This document shows positions 49,636 to 61,914 of a stretch of 64,000 nt of DNA, piece by piece (the stretch's first letter is position 1; each line of letters opens with the position of its first letter). The stretch comes from Blumeriella jaapii. Its lineage: Eukaryota; Ascomycota; Leotiomycetes; Helotiales; Drepanopezizaceae. The stretch lies in assembly GCA_009599575.1 (NCBI GenBank), contig VWND01000012.1, positions 1 to 64,000 of the forward strand. The letters run 5' to 3'. A program made the translations under genes and the position numbers. The notes under the pieces are model-generated. The model did not search any database. It saw only the letters and a program-made list of their open reading frames with translations, and was not told where the DNA came from.

Positions 49636-49902
49636 TGTAAAAGTAGGTAGGAAAACCAGACTGATACGGCCATATATCGGTGGGTAAGATAGTCTAGGGA
49701 ATCCCTAGAAAAGACTGAAAAAAGGAAAAAAAAAAAAAATGAAGATATAAATTGGACTGCGTGCTTATAGTATTATTTAAAGAAGTGTTTTGCTTTTATA
49801 TTTGTTAAAGGTAGTTAATAGCAGGGGGTTTCGAAAAGGTCCATGCCTCGACCATAATTAAAACTACCAACTTTTATTAATACAAAATATTACCGTTTTA
49901 TA
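49636..49902 (-). repeat. Isolated inverted C-family LTR (copy IV remnant)
   Basis: A 267-bp minus-oriented C LTR directly abuts truncated copy I. After its inner end only about eight bases (TTCTGTTT) of the C interior, the purine tract side, are visible before a different element starts. It is therefore the 3' LTR of a fourth, minus-strand copy whose body is cut off or displaced, not a solo LTR: no 4-base duplication flanks it. Confidence 0.75.
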
Positions 49903-49911
49903 TTCTGTTTC

Positions 49912-50618
49912 TGTGGGTATATGATGGTGGCTGATTATGCGCATAATCACATGATCACACCACGTGATAGTAGGCTGCAAGCGTGCAGCCCTACTTACAT
50001 ATACTCCGTACGATAGCTAGTTTACTTCTTAGATCTCTTTCGCAATACAATCCTAGTTATTACAATATCTTAACCCTATGTATATACAACACAACCCCCT
50101 TATATGATACCAACACTGATCAATGGTTGATTTTACTATTAACCATAAAGCAGCTAGATTTGCTAAAAAAAGGTAGCAAAACGGTGCAAAAAGCGATTCT
50201 TTTCTGCATTTGGAGCTACGCTAAAATCGACGACTTTTTCGAAATAGCTAAGATCAGATACTAAAAGATGACCCTTTGACTGTACGCGTCTTACACGCTC
50301 GCGCCTAGCTTGCGCAAAAACCAAAATCAACAAAACCTATTTATTTGCGCCAAGCCCGAGCCTGCAGCCTGCGCACCAAAAATAGCAACAACCCAATTCA
50401 ATCCAATTCGATTTTGCTGATTGCAAGCAAAAGCAGCCAAAATGTCGAAAATGTTTTTCTATCCTATTCGAAACCTTTTATTCGATTTAAATTTCGAAAT
50501 CGATATCGATTTTTAGCTGAAACAATTCAAACCAAAATCAGCTACTTATTAAACCGCTTCTGCTGTAAATAAATAAATTTACCTTTTTTTAAACCGATAC
50601 AAAACAAAACACAGATAC
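49912..50618 (+). mobile_element. Retroelement E, 5' part (LTR-like island and coding remnant)
   Basis: From TGTGGGTATATG at 49,912 to about 50,092 the DNA keeps CpA and TpG and looks like an unmutated LTR (TG start, CAACA end). It contains a 16-bp perfect palindrome GATTATGCGCATAATC (49,933-49,948) and a 7-bp stem GGCTGCA/TGCAGCC (49,973-49,990). Two moderately open frames follow (49,983-50,264 and 50,345-50,572). The element is interrupted at 50,618 by C-III and resumes at 61,915, shown by the repeated ATAC. Confidence 0.55.
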
Positions 50619-50885
50619 TGTAAAACGGTAATACCTTGTATTAATAGAAATTGATAGTTTTAGCTATGATTGAGGCATGGACCCCTCCGAGACCCCCTGA
50701 TACTAACTATCTTCAACAAATATAAAAGCAAAGCACCCTTTTAAATAATATCATAAGCACGCAATCCAATTCATACTTTTATTTATTTTTCTTTTCCTTT
50801 TTTTAATTTTTTCTAGGAATTCCTTAAATTATTTTACCCACCGATATATAGCCGTATCAGTTTGGTTTTTCTATCTACTTTTACA
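50619..50885 (+). repeat. 5' LTR of Gypsy C copy III
   Basis: TGTAAAACGG to CTTTTACA, 267 bp; same length as its partner at 61,648-61,914 and as the other C LTRs within 3 bases. Confidence 0.92.
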
Positions 50886-51599
50886 TTTAATAATTTACGC
50901 AAGAATTTAAACTTCGGTATTTCGTTTTTATATACTCGCCGATGCATTTTTTAAATTCGCAATCAAAATCGACTTCGATATTTCGCCATTACGGCTTAAA
51001 AAACCTTTTATATAATATTATTCGCAGCTGCATTATATAAAAAACCTTTAATAGCTTTTTTTATCTTACGTATAATTATTAAATTACAAAAATGCAATAT
51101 ATTTTAAAAACGTTTGAAATTACGGTCAGACAATCTTGAACCGTGCGAAATTCAAAATTCGAAAATCGCTTTTTTATTTAAAAATAACAAATCGAATATT
51201 AATTCGTACGCTTCGACCGCTGCGCTCGGCCTTTTTAAACTAAATCTCTTTTAGTCAAACGCTTAGCGAAACTCAACCTTTTAATTTTACGCTTTATAAT
51301 TATAGCAATTACAATTTGCGGCTTCTTATTAAAAATAATAAGGAAATAGCTGTACGTATATTAGCCTAAGTCACGAAATATCGAAACCGTAAATTATATA
51401 ATAATATTATATTAATTTAACCAATCTATTAAAAAACAAATTTTTTAATATACTACCTAAATATCTGGACGCAATTTCATTTTATTTAATTCCTTCAGAA
51501 AATACAAAAACCTTTTTAATAGCTCCCTTATTAAAAACGATTTTTTTTATATTAAAAACCTTTAATCTGCAATTCTAAAAAACGCTTATTTATTTAATT

Positions 51600-53010
51600 T
51601 AAATCCTACCAACACTTTCGCTAATACTATAAACAACAACGCCTTTCGTTTTTTTATACGAAGCCGCATATTCTTTTCTGGCTCCCTTAATACACCCTTA
51701 TTCAATGGCGCCAACGTTACCGATTTTATCGAAAAATATAAAAAAACTTATAAGAATTTCGAAATCTTTAAAACTAAAATATTCGATAAACTCCTTCGCT
51801 ATTATAACCCAACCATCAAAAATATTATCAAATCGATAAATAAATAAAAAGCTATTAAAGCTCGAAACTAGCGTAAGCTAATTAAAGTTTAAAATCGGAA
51901 TTCCGAAATTATAATCGCTAGCAAATCCGCGATACCATCGCTTTTCTTAAACAATTTATTATAATAATTCGCTAAACCAAAAAACTTAAAACCTATTATC
52001 GTACTTATACGAAAGTTTCTAACGTTTTCGTTAACAAAAAAGTCTTAAGCGAAATTAAGCAAAAAAAATTGTTTTTACTTGGCTTTTCAACCAATATTCG
52101 CAACAAAACTATTAAGCATTTTAAAATTAATAAACAAAACTTTAAAATCTTCGATTAATATTTCAAATTTATAAAATTCGTTTTTAAACAAAACCAAAGC
52201 GAACGTACTATCGAAATCATAAATCAAAAGAAATCTTTTTTTTCTATTTATAAAAAAAACGTAAAAGCTCTAATATAAAAACATGTCCAGCTATTAAAAA
52301 TTACCGAAATCGCTAAAAAACAATTAATTACTATATTATTTAATCGTTCTGCAAAACTTATTAATTTAAAAAAGCTTAACAAAAATATCGAAACTTTCGT
52401 ATTAAAATTTACCGATATTAAAATTCAAAAATTTAAAAACAAAATCGAAAGTTTTATGCAATAACAGAAAAAACTCTTTTACGTTAATTCGAATAATAAA
52501 AACGATTAAAATAGCCTTTACAATAATTACTCCTTTTAAAATACGCGAAGCGATTAGCTTCGCCAAGCTATCGTAAAAATAATAGCTGCCCAGTAGTAAT
52601 TTTTCCGTGCTAACGATTAAAATCAGCGAAACATTAATTATAATAACAATTATTAAAAAAAAAAAAAAAACCAACGCGAAAACCAAAATCGTAGCTATTA
52701 AAATAATAAAAATAATTATTAAAACAAACCCCGTAACCTTAAATATAAATTTTGTAATAACAAAAAAATTCACTGCGAAAAATCTTATATTCGCTTTAAA
52801 TGCAAAATATTTAATTTTTATATAAATAATAAAATTTGTTATATTAATAAATACAAAGCGATTTGCCTCGGGCCGACGAAAGCAGAAATAAACTTTTTTA
52901 ACAAAGCTAAAAATCAAAGCTAATTAAATATTATTCGCTTAAAAATAAAAAATACGAAATGGAACGATTGCCTGAAAAACAAAAAAAATGCGAAAACGAT
53001 TTTTATTAAT
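51600..53010 (+). pseudogene. Decayed gag of Gypsy C copy III
   Basis: Broken plus-strand frame with NVTDFIEKYKK near 51,715, IRDTIAFLKQF near 51,930, GLPTNIRNKTIKHFKIN-like text near 52,085 and ETFVLKFTDIKIQKF near 52,390. The frames on the opposite strand in this region are shadows. Confidence 0.75.
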
Positions 53011-53899
53011 AAAAAAAAAACATTCTAAAAAGCGTATTAATTAAAAAGAAAACTTCTACCCTAAGCGTAAGTAAAATTTAAATATATAAATAAAAACAAA
53101 TATATATATTACTAATACAATTATCGCATTTGCAAATATTATAGTTATATAATTAAACCAGCGAATTATAAAAAAGCAAAATGCTTTTATTTTATTCGCC
53201 AAATTAATTAATATAAAAAAAAACGTTAGAATCGAAAAAGAAAAAAATTTTAAAATTCGAAAAAAAACCAATAAAACCATTAGAAAAACGCTTATAATAA
53301 AAAAAATTAACGACGATATAAAAAATATCGACACCGATATTCCGGTTTAAATTATTCAGAAAATACCAGCTTTTAAGCGCTTATTATTAATACGAAGCGA
53401 AAAATAAATCGACAAATATATTAGCTCCGAAGCCGTCGACGAAGCTATTAAAAAAATTATAAAACAAAAAATTAAATTAAAATTCAGCGATTTATTTAAT
53501 ACAAAAAAAAAATTCGACAAAATTATTAATAAACAAATTTTTATATTAAAAAAAAACGAAAAAATCAAAATCATTCAAAAAAAAAACGATTTTAAATTAA
53601 AAAAAAACCAAAAAGAAATTTACAATATCGCAATTAATTTAGCCGATAAAAAAAAATCTTCGGAAAAAATCAGCCTTTTAGCCTTTGCTATAAAAACCCA
53701 AAAGTCAAAACGACGAAACTGTTTCTACACGACTATAAAAGCATTAAAAATAAAAATAATATTCGAAAAAAGTACGACCGCCTTCGTTTTATTCGATAAT
53801 AAAGCCGAAATCAATTATATAAACCAGAAAACAGCCGAAACTAATAATATTCCGATTATTACCGATAAACGAATAATTTATACTACCGTTAATAAAAAT

Positions 53900-56110
53900 A
53901 TTATTAAATTTAATAAAATTATACGAAATATAAAAGTCGACGTTAAAAATATTATTATTTATAAAAACTTTTTAATAATAAAAAAATGCTTTTATTTTAT
54001 TATTTTTAAAATGCTTTAGATTTTGAAAAGTTTCGTTAGTTTTAAATACACCGAGAACGGCCAAATAAAAGCCTTTTTCTAAAACTGAAACCGATTTTTT
54101 TAAAACCAAATTACCGTCGCCGGCGATAAGATTTTTCTAATCGACGTTTTATCGAAAAACGAATAGCCGGCTTTAGTTCTAAAACAAACGCTAAGCTATA
54201 ATAAAACCTGAAAAATGCTCGGCTAAAAGCATTTACGTCGCTAATCGAAATAGCATCGCGAATAAAACTGGCTAATATTAATATTTTTAATTATTAATTC
54301 GGAAATAAAAGTTTCGAAAATTTCGTTTTCGTATTAAACAAACCCGATTTATATACCTTATCTTTTTATATTAATATTAGCACTTTTTACAAACGCAAAG
54401 CTAATAAAATACGATTCGTAAATCTTAGCGAATCCGTTAAAAATATCTCCGGAAAAATAAACGATTAATTCGAAAAAAACAAAGCAATAAAACTATTTTA
54501 ATTAATTATTAGCGAATTCGAAAAACTTATTACCGGCCGATTTTCCAGCTTATTATCTGGCAGCCGATTTATAAAAAAAAGATTTAATAATTTAGTAATC
54601 GAAACCCAATTTTTGCTAAAAAAAAAAAAAAGTTTTATACGAAATTCTACGCAATCGAAAAAAAACTATAATCTTCGATTTTACCGAAATAGGCTAATTC
54701 AGTCTTAACGTTACGTTTTATATCGATATTAAAACCGTGCTTTACAAAGCTTGGCAAAAAAAAACCTTTTTAATTTTTAAAACCTTTTAAAATAAAATAG
54801 TCGAAATATTAAAAAAACGAATTAAGCAAAAAATCTTCGAATTCTGCTACGGCCTATATAAAAACAAATAATTTATCGTTGCGAAAAAAAAAAAAGCATT
54901 TACAAATTTATTACCGCAATCGTCGAAATAAACAAAATAACGATACGAAACGCTAACGTATTATTCAACGTCGACTAATTTTCAAACGAATTCGCAAAAT
55001 TAACGATCGCTTTTTTTTTCGATCTGTTTTCAGATTACGACCATTTAATATTTAATTTACGATTTCGAAATATAACAGCAATTTAAATATCAATCGGTTT
55101 ATTACGTATAACGAAAATACTTATAAAAGCTATTAATTTAATCGTTTAATTCGTAAAAATCGTATACAAAATTCTTATAATTTGTATTCCGAATATTATT
55201 TTTTTTTACGTTAACGACGTCGGAATAAAAAGCTTCAGATTATATTATAATAATAAAAAAATCCTTTTGAAAATTCGACGCTATATAATAAAACATATCC
55301 AAAATATCGACAAAATTATAATTTGCTTCGAAAAAGCCAAAGCTATTATTAGCTTTCGATTAAAATTTTATATGCCCGAAATAAATATTATTAATTATAT
55401 AATTAACAGCGTTAATCGCCACTTTTAACGAAAAAATCGAAAAAATCTGCGAATAAAAAAAATATAAAAATATCATCGAAGCCAAAACCTTTATTAACGT
55501 TATAATTTACTACCGCAATTAAATTAAAAACTTTTTTTAAAAAGCTGCATTTATTTACGCTACGATAAAAAAAAAAATCGATTTCGTTTAGAAAAAAAAA
55601 ACAAAGCAAAATTATAAAAGTCTTTAACAACGACTTTTTATCGGTCCTATCGCTTATACGAATCGATTACAGCCTAAACGCAAAAAAAATCATTTTAATT
55701 ATCGACGCCAATATTTTCGATTAAAAAGCTGTATTATAACAAATAAACGAAAACAAAAAACGGCACTTTTTATAATTCGAAAACGGCTTATAATCTTTCG
55801 CAAAAATACGCTACGATATTATTAAACGAAAATATCGAAGCGTTTTTAAAATAATAAAAAAAATAAAAAGCGAATTATACGGCGTATATTTTATTTTAAA
55901 AACAAACGCAAAAGTTTTTGTCGACCAATTGAATAAAAAAGCCAATAATTTATTAAAAACGCTCGTTATTAATTAAATAACCTGAATGCGACTTATAAAC
56001 TTCGAAATCAAATATATTAAAAAAACAATTAATACAGCGGCAAACGGCTTTTCGAAACGAAAACGCTTTTATTCGTTTGATTTCGCTAAATAAAGCGAAT
56101 AAAATATCGA
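53900..56110 (+). pseudogene. Decayed protease, reverse transcriptase and RNase H of Gypsy C copy III
   Basis: Text in order: YTENGQIKAF (about 54,050), VAGDKIFLIDVLS (about 54,118), AFDFTEIG near 54,670, IDIKTVLYKAWQ near 54,725, FIVAKKEKAF near 54,880, YVNDVGIK near 55,205 (the catalytic Y-x-DD, partly mutated), INVIIYYRN near 55,495, LIIDANIF near 55,695 (RNase H), RYDIIKRKYRSVF near 55,810 and KVFVDQLNKKANNLLKTLVIN to 55,975. Many stops. Confidence 0.82.
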
Positions 56111-56176
56111 CGAATAAATCGCTAACGAAATCGGCTGCTTCGCTATTTGCGCCTTAAGTTTCACAAAGCCAAAACC

Positions 56177-56275
56177 ACTCGCGTTGCTATTTCGGCTAAT
56201 ACCGCGAATAAAAAATATTAATTTTCGGACCGAAAAAGCATTCGCGTTATTATTTCGGCTAGCACCGCGAATAAA
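56177..56275 (+). repeat. 63-bp tandem duplication within C copy III
   Basis: The 36-base text starting TCGCGTTGCTATTTCGGC is repeated with a 63-base offset. C-II has only one copy, so this arose in the lineage of C-III. Confidence 0.75.
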
Positions 56276-56599
56276 TTTAATCGAAAACGATCGGAATAAA
56301 TCGATTAACGACGAAAATAAACTTTTAATCGATAATTACGAAACCGAAAACTTTTAGTTAATCGCATATTATTTAACCATTTTGTTTAAATTATTTAGCG
56401 TACCAAACTATTAGTTTAAATTATTTAAAAACTAAGTTTTCGATTATATTTTAGCCGATAAAAAACTATATAAAATAAAAAACAATATATATTAAAAACG
56501 CTTAATAATAAATAATAAAATTAATAAGTTTTAAATCATAAAAAAAGCTTACGAAAAAATATTTTATAAAAAAGCAAAAGCTATTTATTACCGAATCAA

Positions 56600-57640
56600 A
56601 AACGACTTTTAATAAAAAGAATATTTCGAAAACTGCAAAATCTTCGTTAAAAGCTGCATTTCTTATTAAAAACGAAAGCTTGGCCGAAAAAAAAATCTAT
56701 TATATTCGACGTAATTTTTTGAAATCTGAAAAAAAATCAATTTCGATATTATACGCGTATTAACTATCGATCGCGGTTATATATATTTCGTATTCGCTAT
56801 TAACGACTTATTTAAATAGTTTAAAAAGCGATTTTTTCGAAACGCTATTTCCGAAGCTATAGCGACCTTTTTTTAAAAAAACGTTATATATCGATACGGT
56901 TTGTTTAATAAATTAAACGTCGATAATAAATTCGAAAACAAAAGTATTATCGAAACTTTTACAAAAAAATACGAAATCTAACGTATTCAAATTTTAGCTT
57001 ACAATTCGAAAAGCAACGAATCCGTTAAACGAAATTATAAGAATATTTTCGACGGCTTTTTAAAAACTATTCGAAAAAGCTATAAGCGTTAATCGCGGAA
57101 ATTTTCGGAAATGCTTTTTGCTATACGCATATGCATATACGTTTTTATTGAAATAACCCTATTTTTTATTTAATACGGCAGAAACGTTCGACTGCTTCTG
57201 AAAACAAAATGGCTTATATAAAAACTTTATAACGTAATTAAAATAAAAACAAAAGCAAACTTATTAGCAATAAAATCTAAACAGCTAAATTACCGCGATA
57301 TAAATATAAAAAAAATAATTTAAAAAAAAAAAAAGTATAAAAAAACGGCTAAGAAAATCTGAAATAAAACCAAAATTTAAAAAAAAACGCTAATTAAAAA
57401 AAAATTCTAATTTTAGTTTACGACGTTCAGCGCGTTATTAATAAATCGGCCGATATTAAGCTTAATTATAAATAATTCGGATCTTACGAAATATGCGAGG
57501 CCGAATTAAATAAAAGCTATTACAAGCTTACGGAATTCGATAAAACAAAATTAAAACGTTCGCCGCCAACCGATTAAAGCGATTTTATAAAAAAAACCAG
57601 CAAATTTATTTTTTAAATTCTGATTTAAACAGCGATTTTA
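56600..57640 (+). pseudogene. Decayed integrase of Gypsy C copy III
   Basis: Plus-strand text includes ENCKIFVKSCISY and KRKLGRKKNLLY (zinc finger side, about 56,630), FDIIRVLTIDRGYIYFV near 56,745 (first core Asp), YRYGLFNKLNVDNKFENKS near 56,890 (second Asp), SESVKRNYKNIFDGFLKT-like near 57,020 (core Glu region) and a C-terminal part to about 57,640. Typical fungal Gypsy integrase without chromodomain. Confidence 0.8.
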
Positions 57641-57699
57641 ATTCCAGCGATTCCGACGACGACTCCGACCAAAATAATTATATTTTTTAAAAAAAAAAA

Positions 57700-58400
57700 C
57701 TTTCTGAAAAGGCCTGAAAACAACCGAACGATAATCCGGCGACTAAAAACACAATTTAAATCGTAATTCTATTTATAACCGAAAAAAAGAAAAATGCATA
57801 CAAAATTGTTTATTAACGGTTTTATTATTCGTATTATTTATTGTTTTCCTTTTTATTATATACTGTTTTATTATTTTTATTTTGCTTGCTTATATACAAT
57901 TTAATTATTTTGTTTTATAAATATTGTTTATTTTTAAAACCTTTTTTTATATTATTTAGAATATCTATTATACTTTTTTTTATTTAATTATACGTTTGTT
58001 TATTAAAACAAAAGCTTTGTATATATTTAAGCCGCATATTTAATACATTTATATTACTTATATATTTTACGAAAACTATTTTTTATGCATTTTATTATTT
58101 GCTACTTTTTGTATTATTTACTTTTTTCGTTATTTTAAACAAATGCCTGCTTAAACAATTATAATTTATTAGAAAAACAACATGCGAATTCCTGTGATTT
58201 TTAAATACAAATACTTTATAATCCTCGTACTTTTTCCCAATTATTTTTTAATAAATATAATACACTTTTCTAATTAACAAAACCTATCGATATTATATCG
58301 TTTTTTAAGCAAAGCGTTGCTAAATTTAGCAAATTTATTTTTAATTTATTTTAAAACGAAATTATTATACGCAATCTTTTCGAATTTAAGCAAATATATA
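57700..58400. other. AT-rich spacer of Gypsy C copy III
   Basis: Between integrase and the extra frame lies about 700 bases of very AT-rich DNA without coding traces. The same spacer is in C-II at about 41,000-41,780. Confidence 0.6.
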
Positions 58401-61400
58401 ATACCGCTATTTTAAATTAATAAGCAGCTTTCGTAAAAACATTTATAAAGCAATTCGATATAATAATTGAAAACGTTAACGAATTTTTATTCGATTACAA
58501 AAGCTTCGTTAAAACTGAATTCGTTCGCAAAAGCTTTGATTACGATAAATTTCTGCTGAATTACGACAACGTTTTAAAAATTTTCGCCGAAGCAAAAAAA
58601 GCTCGAAATAACAAAAAAAATAATAGACCGAATTTTACGCTTTTTGTTAAATCAACGAAAAAAAAATATTTAAAAATACGTTTTTAGCAAAATCATTAAT
58701 ATTATTTTATTCCGACATCTCGCTCGCTTTTTCGAAACTATTACTTTTACGAAAAAAAGAATTTGGATATTAAACGCTTATATTTTTAAAGCGTAAATTT
58801 TAAAAACTAATAATCTAAAAGCCCGCAGATTCACAAGTTTTTTTACAGCTGTTTACAAATTAATCGACGACGTTATACAATCGCTAAAAAAAAATTTAAT
58901 CGGCTGCGAAACTTTAAATCTGATTTTTTTTTAAAATAAAAGATTAAGCGTCGTTAAATACGATATTTTCATATCGAAAAAAAAAACGACGCTATATCGA
59001 TATTTCAAATTTACAACGACGAAAAAAACGAAAAAGCTAATATTATTTTTATTTAATTCGAAAAAATATACGCGGTAGCAATTAATACTTTTAAAACAGT
59101 TAAAACAATTGGGCGACTTTTATTTTTAATTATCGAAAACGAATCCGAAAACGAAATTAAAAGCGTAATAGCAAACAACCGCTTGCTCGAATATAAAAAA
59201 CTTATTATATTTATAAAAACGATTTCGGAAAAAATAAAAACGAAAAACGTAAAAAAGCGCGCCGAAATTTTCGAAACTTTTTTTATTTGGAAAAAAAAAC
59301 TATTCGCGTCGCTAGCAAAAAAGACACCGCGAATAAAAACAGCCGGAAATCGACGCCGAGCTATAATTTTTAAGTTAATTAATAAAAAACGCGACGACTT
59401 TACGAAATCAGATTTAAAAAACGCCGGCATTTCGAAAGAAAAAAACTTAAACGATTTTAAATTTAATTTTTCGAAATTAAATACGCAAATACTAAAAACG
59501 CTTATTGCGTTTAAAAACGTCGTATTATTATCGTTAATATTTTAAATTTTAATAAAAGCATTTAAGATTTCGATTATTATATAATTCGACCGAAAAAGCT
59601 TGAAAAAAAATATCGAAATTATCGCGAAAAAAATTACGTAAAAAGCATAAAATCAGATTATCTTGTTTAAAATTTTCGCTTTCGACGACGAAACGATTTA
59701 AAAATTTTATTTCGATATTTTTATATAAAAACCAAATAAATCCGTCAGCTTTTTCCTTTTTGCTTCGAACGAAAACTAAATCAAGCTTTTTTCGAAAAAC
59801 TGCAAATATAATATATTAAAACAAATAAAAAAAACTTTTGAAAACGATAACTCGTTTTTATTCGAGCTTTTTTTCGTTGAAAAACTTCGATTTTTTAATT
59901 TCGTTTTTACGAATAACGTTAACGCTAAAAAAAACGGCAAATTCTGCTATTTTTACGTACGTTATTACGCGGCGTATTGCGATTTAATTATAAAAAAAAT
60001 TAATATTATCGGTTTCGCTAATCGATTCGCTGCTATCAGAAATTCGGACTACGACGTGTTCGAAATTAATTTTAATAATTAATTTATATTTCGACGAAAA
60101 ACTGCGAAAACTATTTAAACGCATACTAAAACTTATTTAAGCTACGCAAATTTTAAAACAAATCCTAAAACTTTTAGCGCGATTATAAAACTCGATTAAA
60201 ACAAAAAAAAATAAAAGCAACGAATATTTTTAAAAGCCGACTTTTCTGGTTTTTTTATCGAAAATATATTTTAAAATTTATTTAAACTAAGCTGCGAATT
60301 CGTTAATTATATAAAATTTTACAACGGAAAAAACAAATTATTATTATATTTTATAAAAAAAAAAATAGTTATATATAAGTATTATTTTCGATTAATTAAA
60401 ACCTAAAAAGCGCTTATAACCTTTTTCGCTAATATGCTTTACAATCTTATTTAACAAACTTTTAAAATACATCCCGGCTTTTATTTCGCTGCTTTGATTA
60501 TTCGAAACCCCGGAAACTACTGCCTCGTAGCTTATCCTGACGTTTCGATCGCTTTAAGCTTCGCTAATTTCGACCGTATTATAATTACAAAATTCGATAT
60601 CGCCGATTTTTAAAAAAAAAAAAAAATCGAAAATCTTACCGACGCCATTTTCGATTACTACGTTTTATTTGCATTTATATATAATTCGGAAATAATCGAA
60701 GCTTACTTATAATTATATTATAATTCTAAGCTAATTAAAACTATTTAAAAAAGCCCAGCTTTTTTGTATTTCAGCGCGTTTAAAATAATAGTTTTAATTA
60801 TTTTATCGAATTACGAAACCGAAAGCTACGGAATAAAAAATAAAATAACTTTTGTTAGCTTTTCGACTAAGCAAAAAGTTTTCGTCAAATTCAGAACCCA
60901 AAAAACCGACGGCGCGATATTAATTTATTCGAACAATTACACGAAGCAGAAATACAAAAATTATTTCGAAAACGACGCTTCGATAAACAATCTAACGCTG
61001 TTTGTTTTGCGACGAAAGCAATCACAGCACCCTCGGTAATTTCGACTGCAAACGACTATTTCCGAACCATTTCGTAAAATAATTTTTTTTACAAACTTCG
61101 AAACCTTTTTAAAAGCATTCGTCGGTAAACAACCGTAATCCGATCTATTAATTTTACGCGAAACAAAAGCGTTAATCGGTTTTAATTACGACGAACTAAT
61201 CGATTATTTTTACGATTTTAATACAAAACTTTTCAGCGCTTTTTGCAAAACGTAAGATTACGTTTAAAAGCTAAAATTTATTATTTACGAAGAAAAATCG
61301 TAAAAAACACCCGTCGCGGCGATATTTAATAATATTATCGACGAAAAAGCTATTAAAACGTTCGTAAATTTAAACGATACTTCGATTAACATTTTATCGA

Positions 61401-61520
61401 GCTATTTTTTAAAAAAGCAAAATAAACAAAATAATTCAAACGACAAGCGAAACGCTACCCTTTCGCAAAAGCCAATAGCGAAAAAGCCAAAAACGAATTA
61501 AAAAACCGAAAAAGTATAAA
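58400..61520 (+). pseudogene. Extra reading frame of Gypsy C copy III, function unknown
   Basis: Downstream of integrase a plus-strand frame can be followed for about 1,000 codons through RIP-type stops to the end KKPKTN near 61,500, 150 bases before the 3' LTR. Open pieces are 59,183-59,545 (120 codons) and 60,764-61,039 (91 codons). Shared text with C-II (for example IIITKFDIADF and GFYFAALIIRN) shows that this is an inherited part of the element and not chance. The predicted protein is rich in Lys, Asn, Phe and acidic residues, without clear membrane segments or a motif I know. Env-like, accessory or captured host gene are all possible. Confidence 0.6.
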
Positions 61521-61647
61521 ATTAAAAAGTTCGGTTTTTAATTAATTAATTTTTAAACTATATAAAATAAATTAAATTGCATTTATTAAAATTATATTTT
61601 TTTTTGGTCGTAATTAAAAACGATTACGTATATTATTTAAAACAAGA

Positions 61648-61914
61648 TATAAAACGGTAATACTTTGTATTAATAAAAATTAATAATTTTAGCTATAATT
61701 AAAACATAAACCTCTTCGAAACCCTCTGATACTAACTACTTTCAACAGATATAAAAGCAAAGCACCCTTTTAAATAATACCATAGGCACGCAATCCAATT
61801 CATACCTTCACTTATTTTTTTTTTCCTTTCTTCAGTCTTTTTTAGAGATTCCCTAGACTATCTTACCCACCGACATATGGCCGTATCAGTCTGGTTTTCC
61901 TACCTACTTTTACA
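61648..61914 (+). repeat. 3' LTR of Gypsy C copy III
   Basis: TATAAAACGG (TGTAAAACGG mutated) to CTTTTACA, 267 bp. The right two thirds are almost free of damage, for example the text of the purple-loop end CGTATCAGTCTGG; the left third is heavily mutated. Confidence 0.92.

Larger units (their letters stand above)
50619..61914 (+). mobile_element. Complete Gypsy C copy III, inserted in E
   Basis: Direct LTRs of 267 bp (50,619-50,885 and 61,648-61,914) bound an 11,296-bp element flanked by the 4-base duplication ATAC (50,615-50,618 and 61,915-61,918). Order: gag, protease, reverse transcriptase, RNase H, integrase, AT-rich spacer, extra reading frame of about 1,000 codons, LTR. This is long for a Gypsy element, the excess being the 3' region. 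No chromodomain is seen. Confidence 0.92.
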
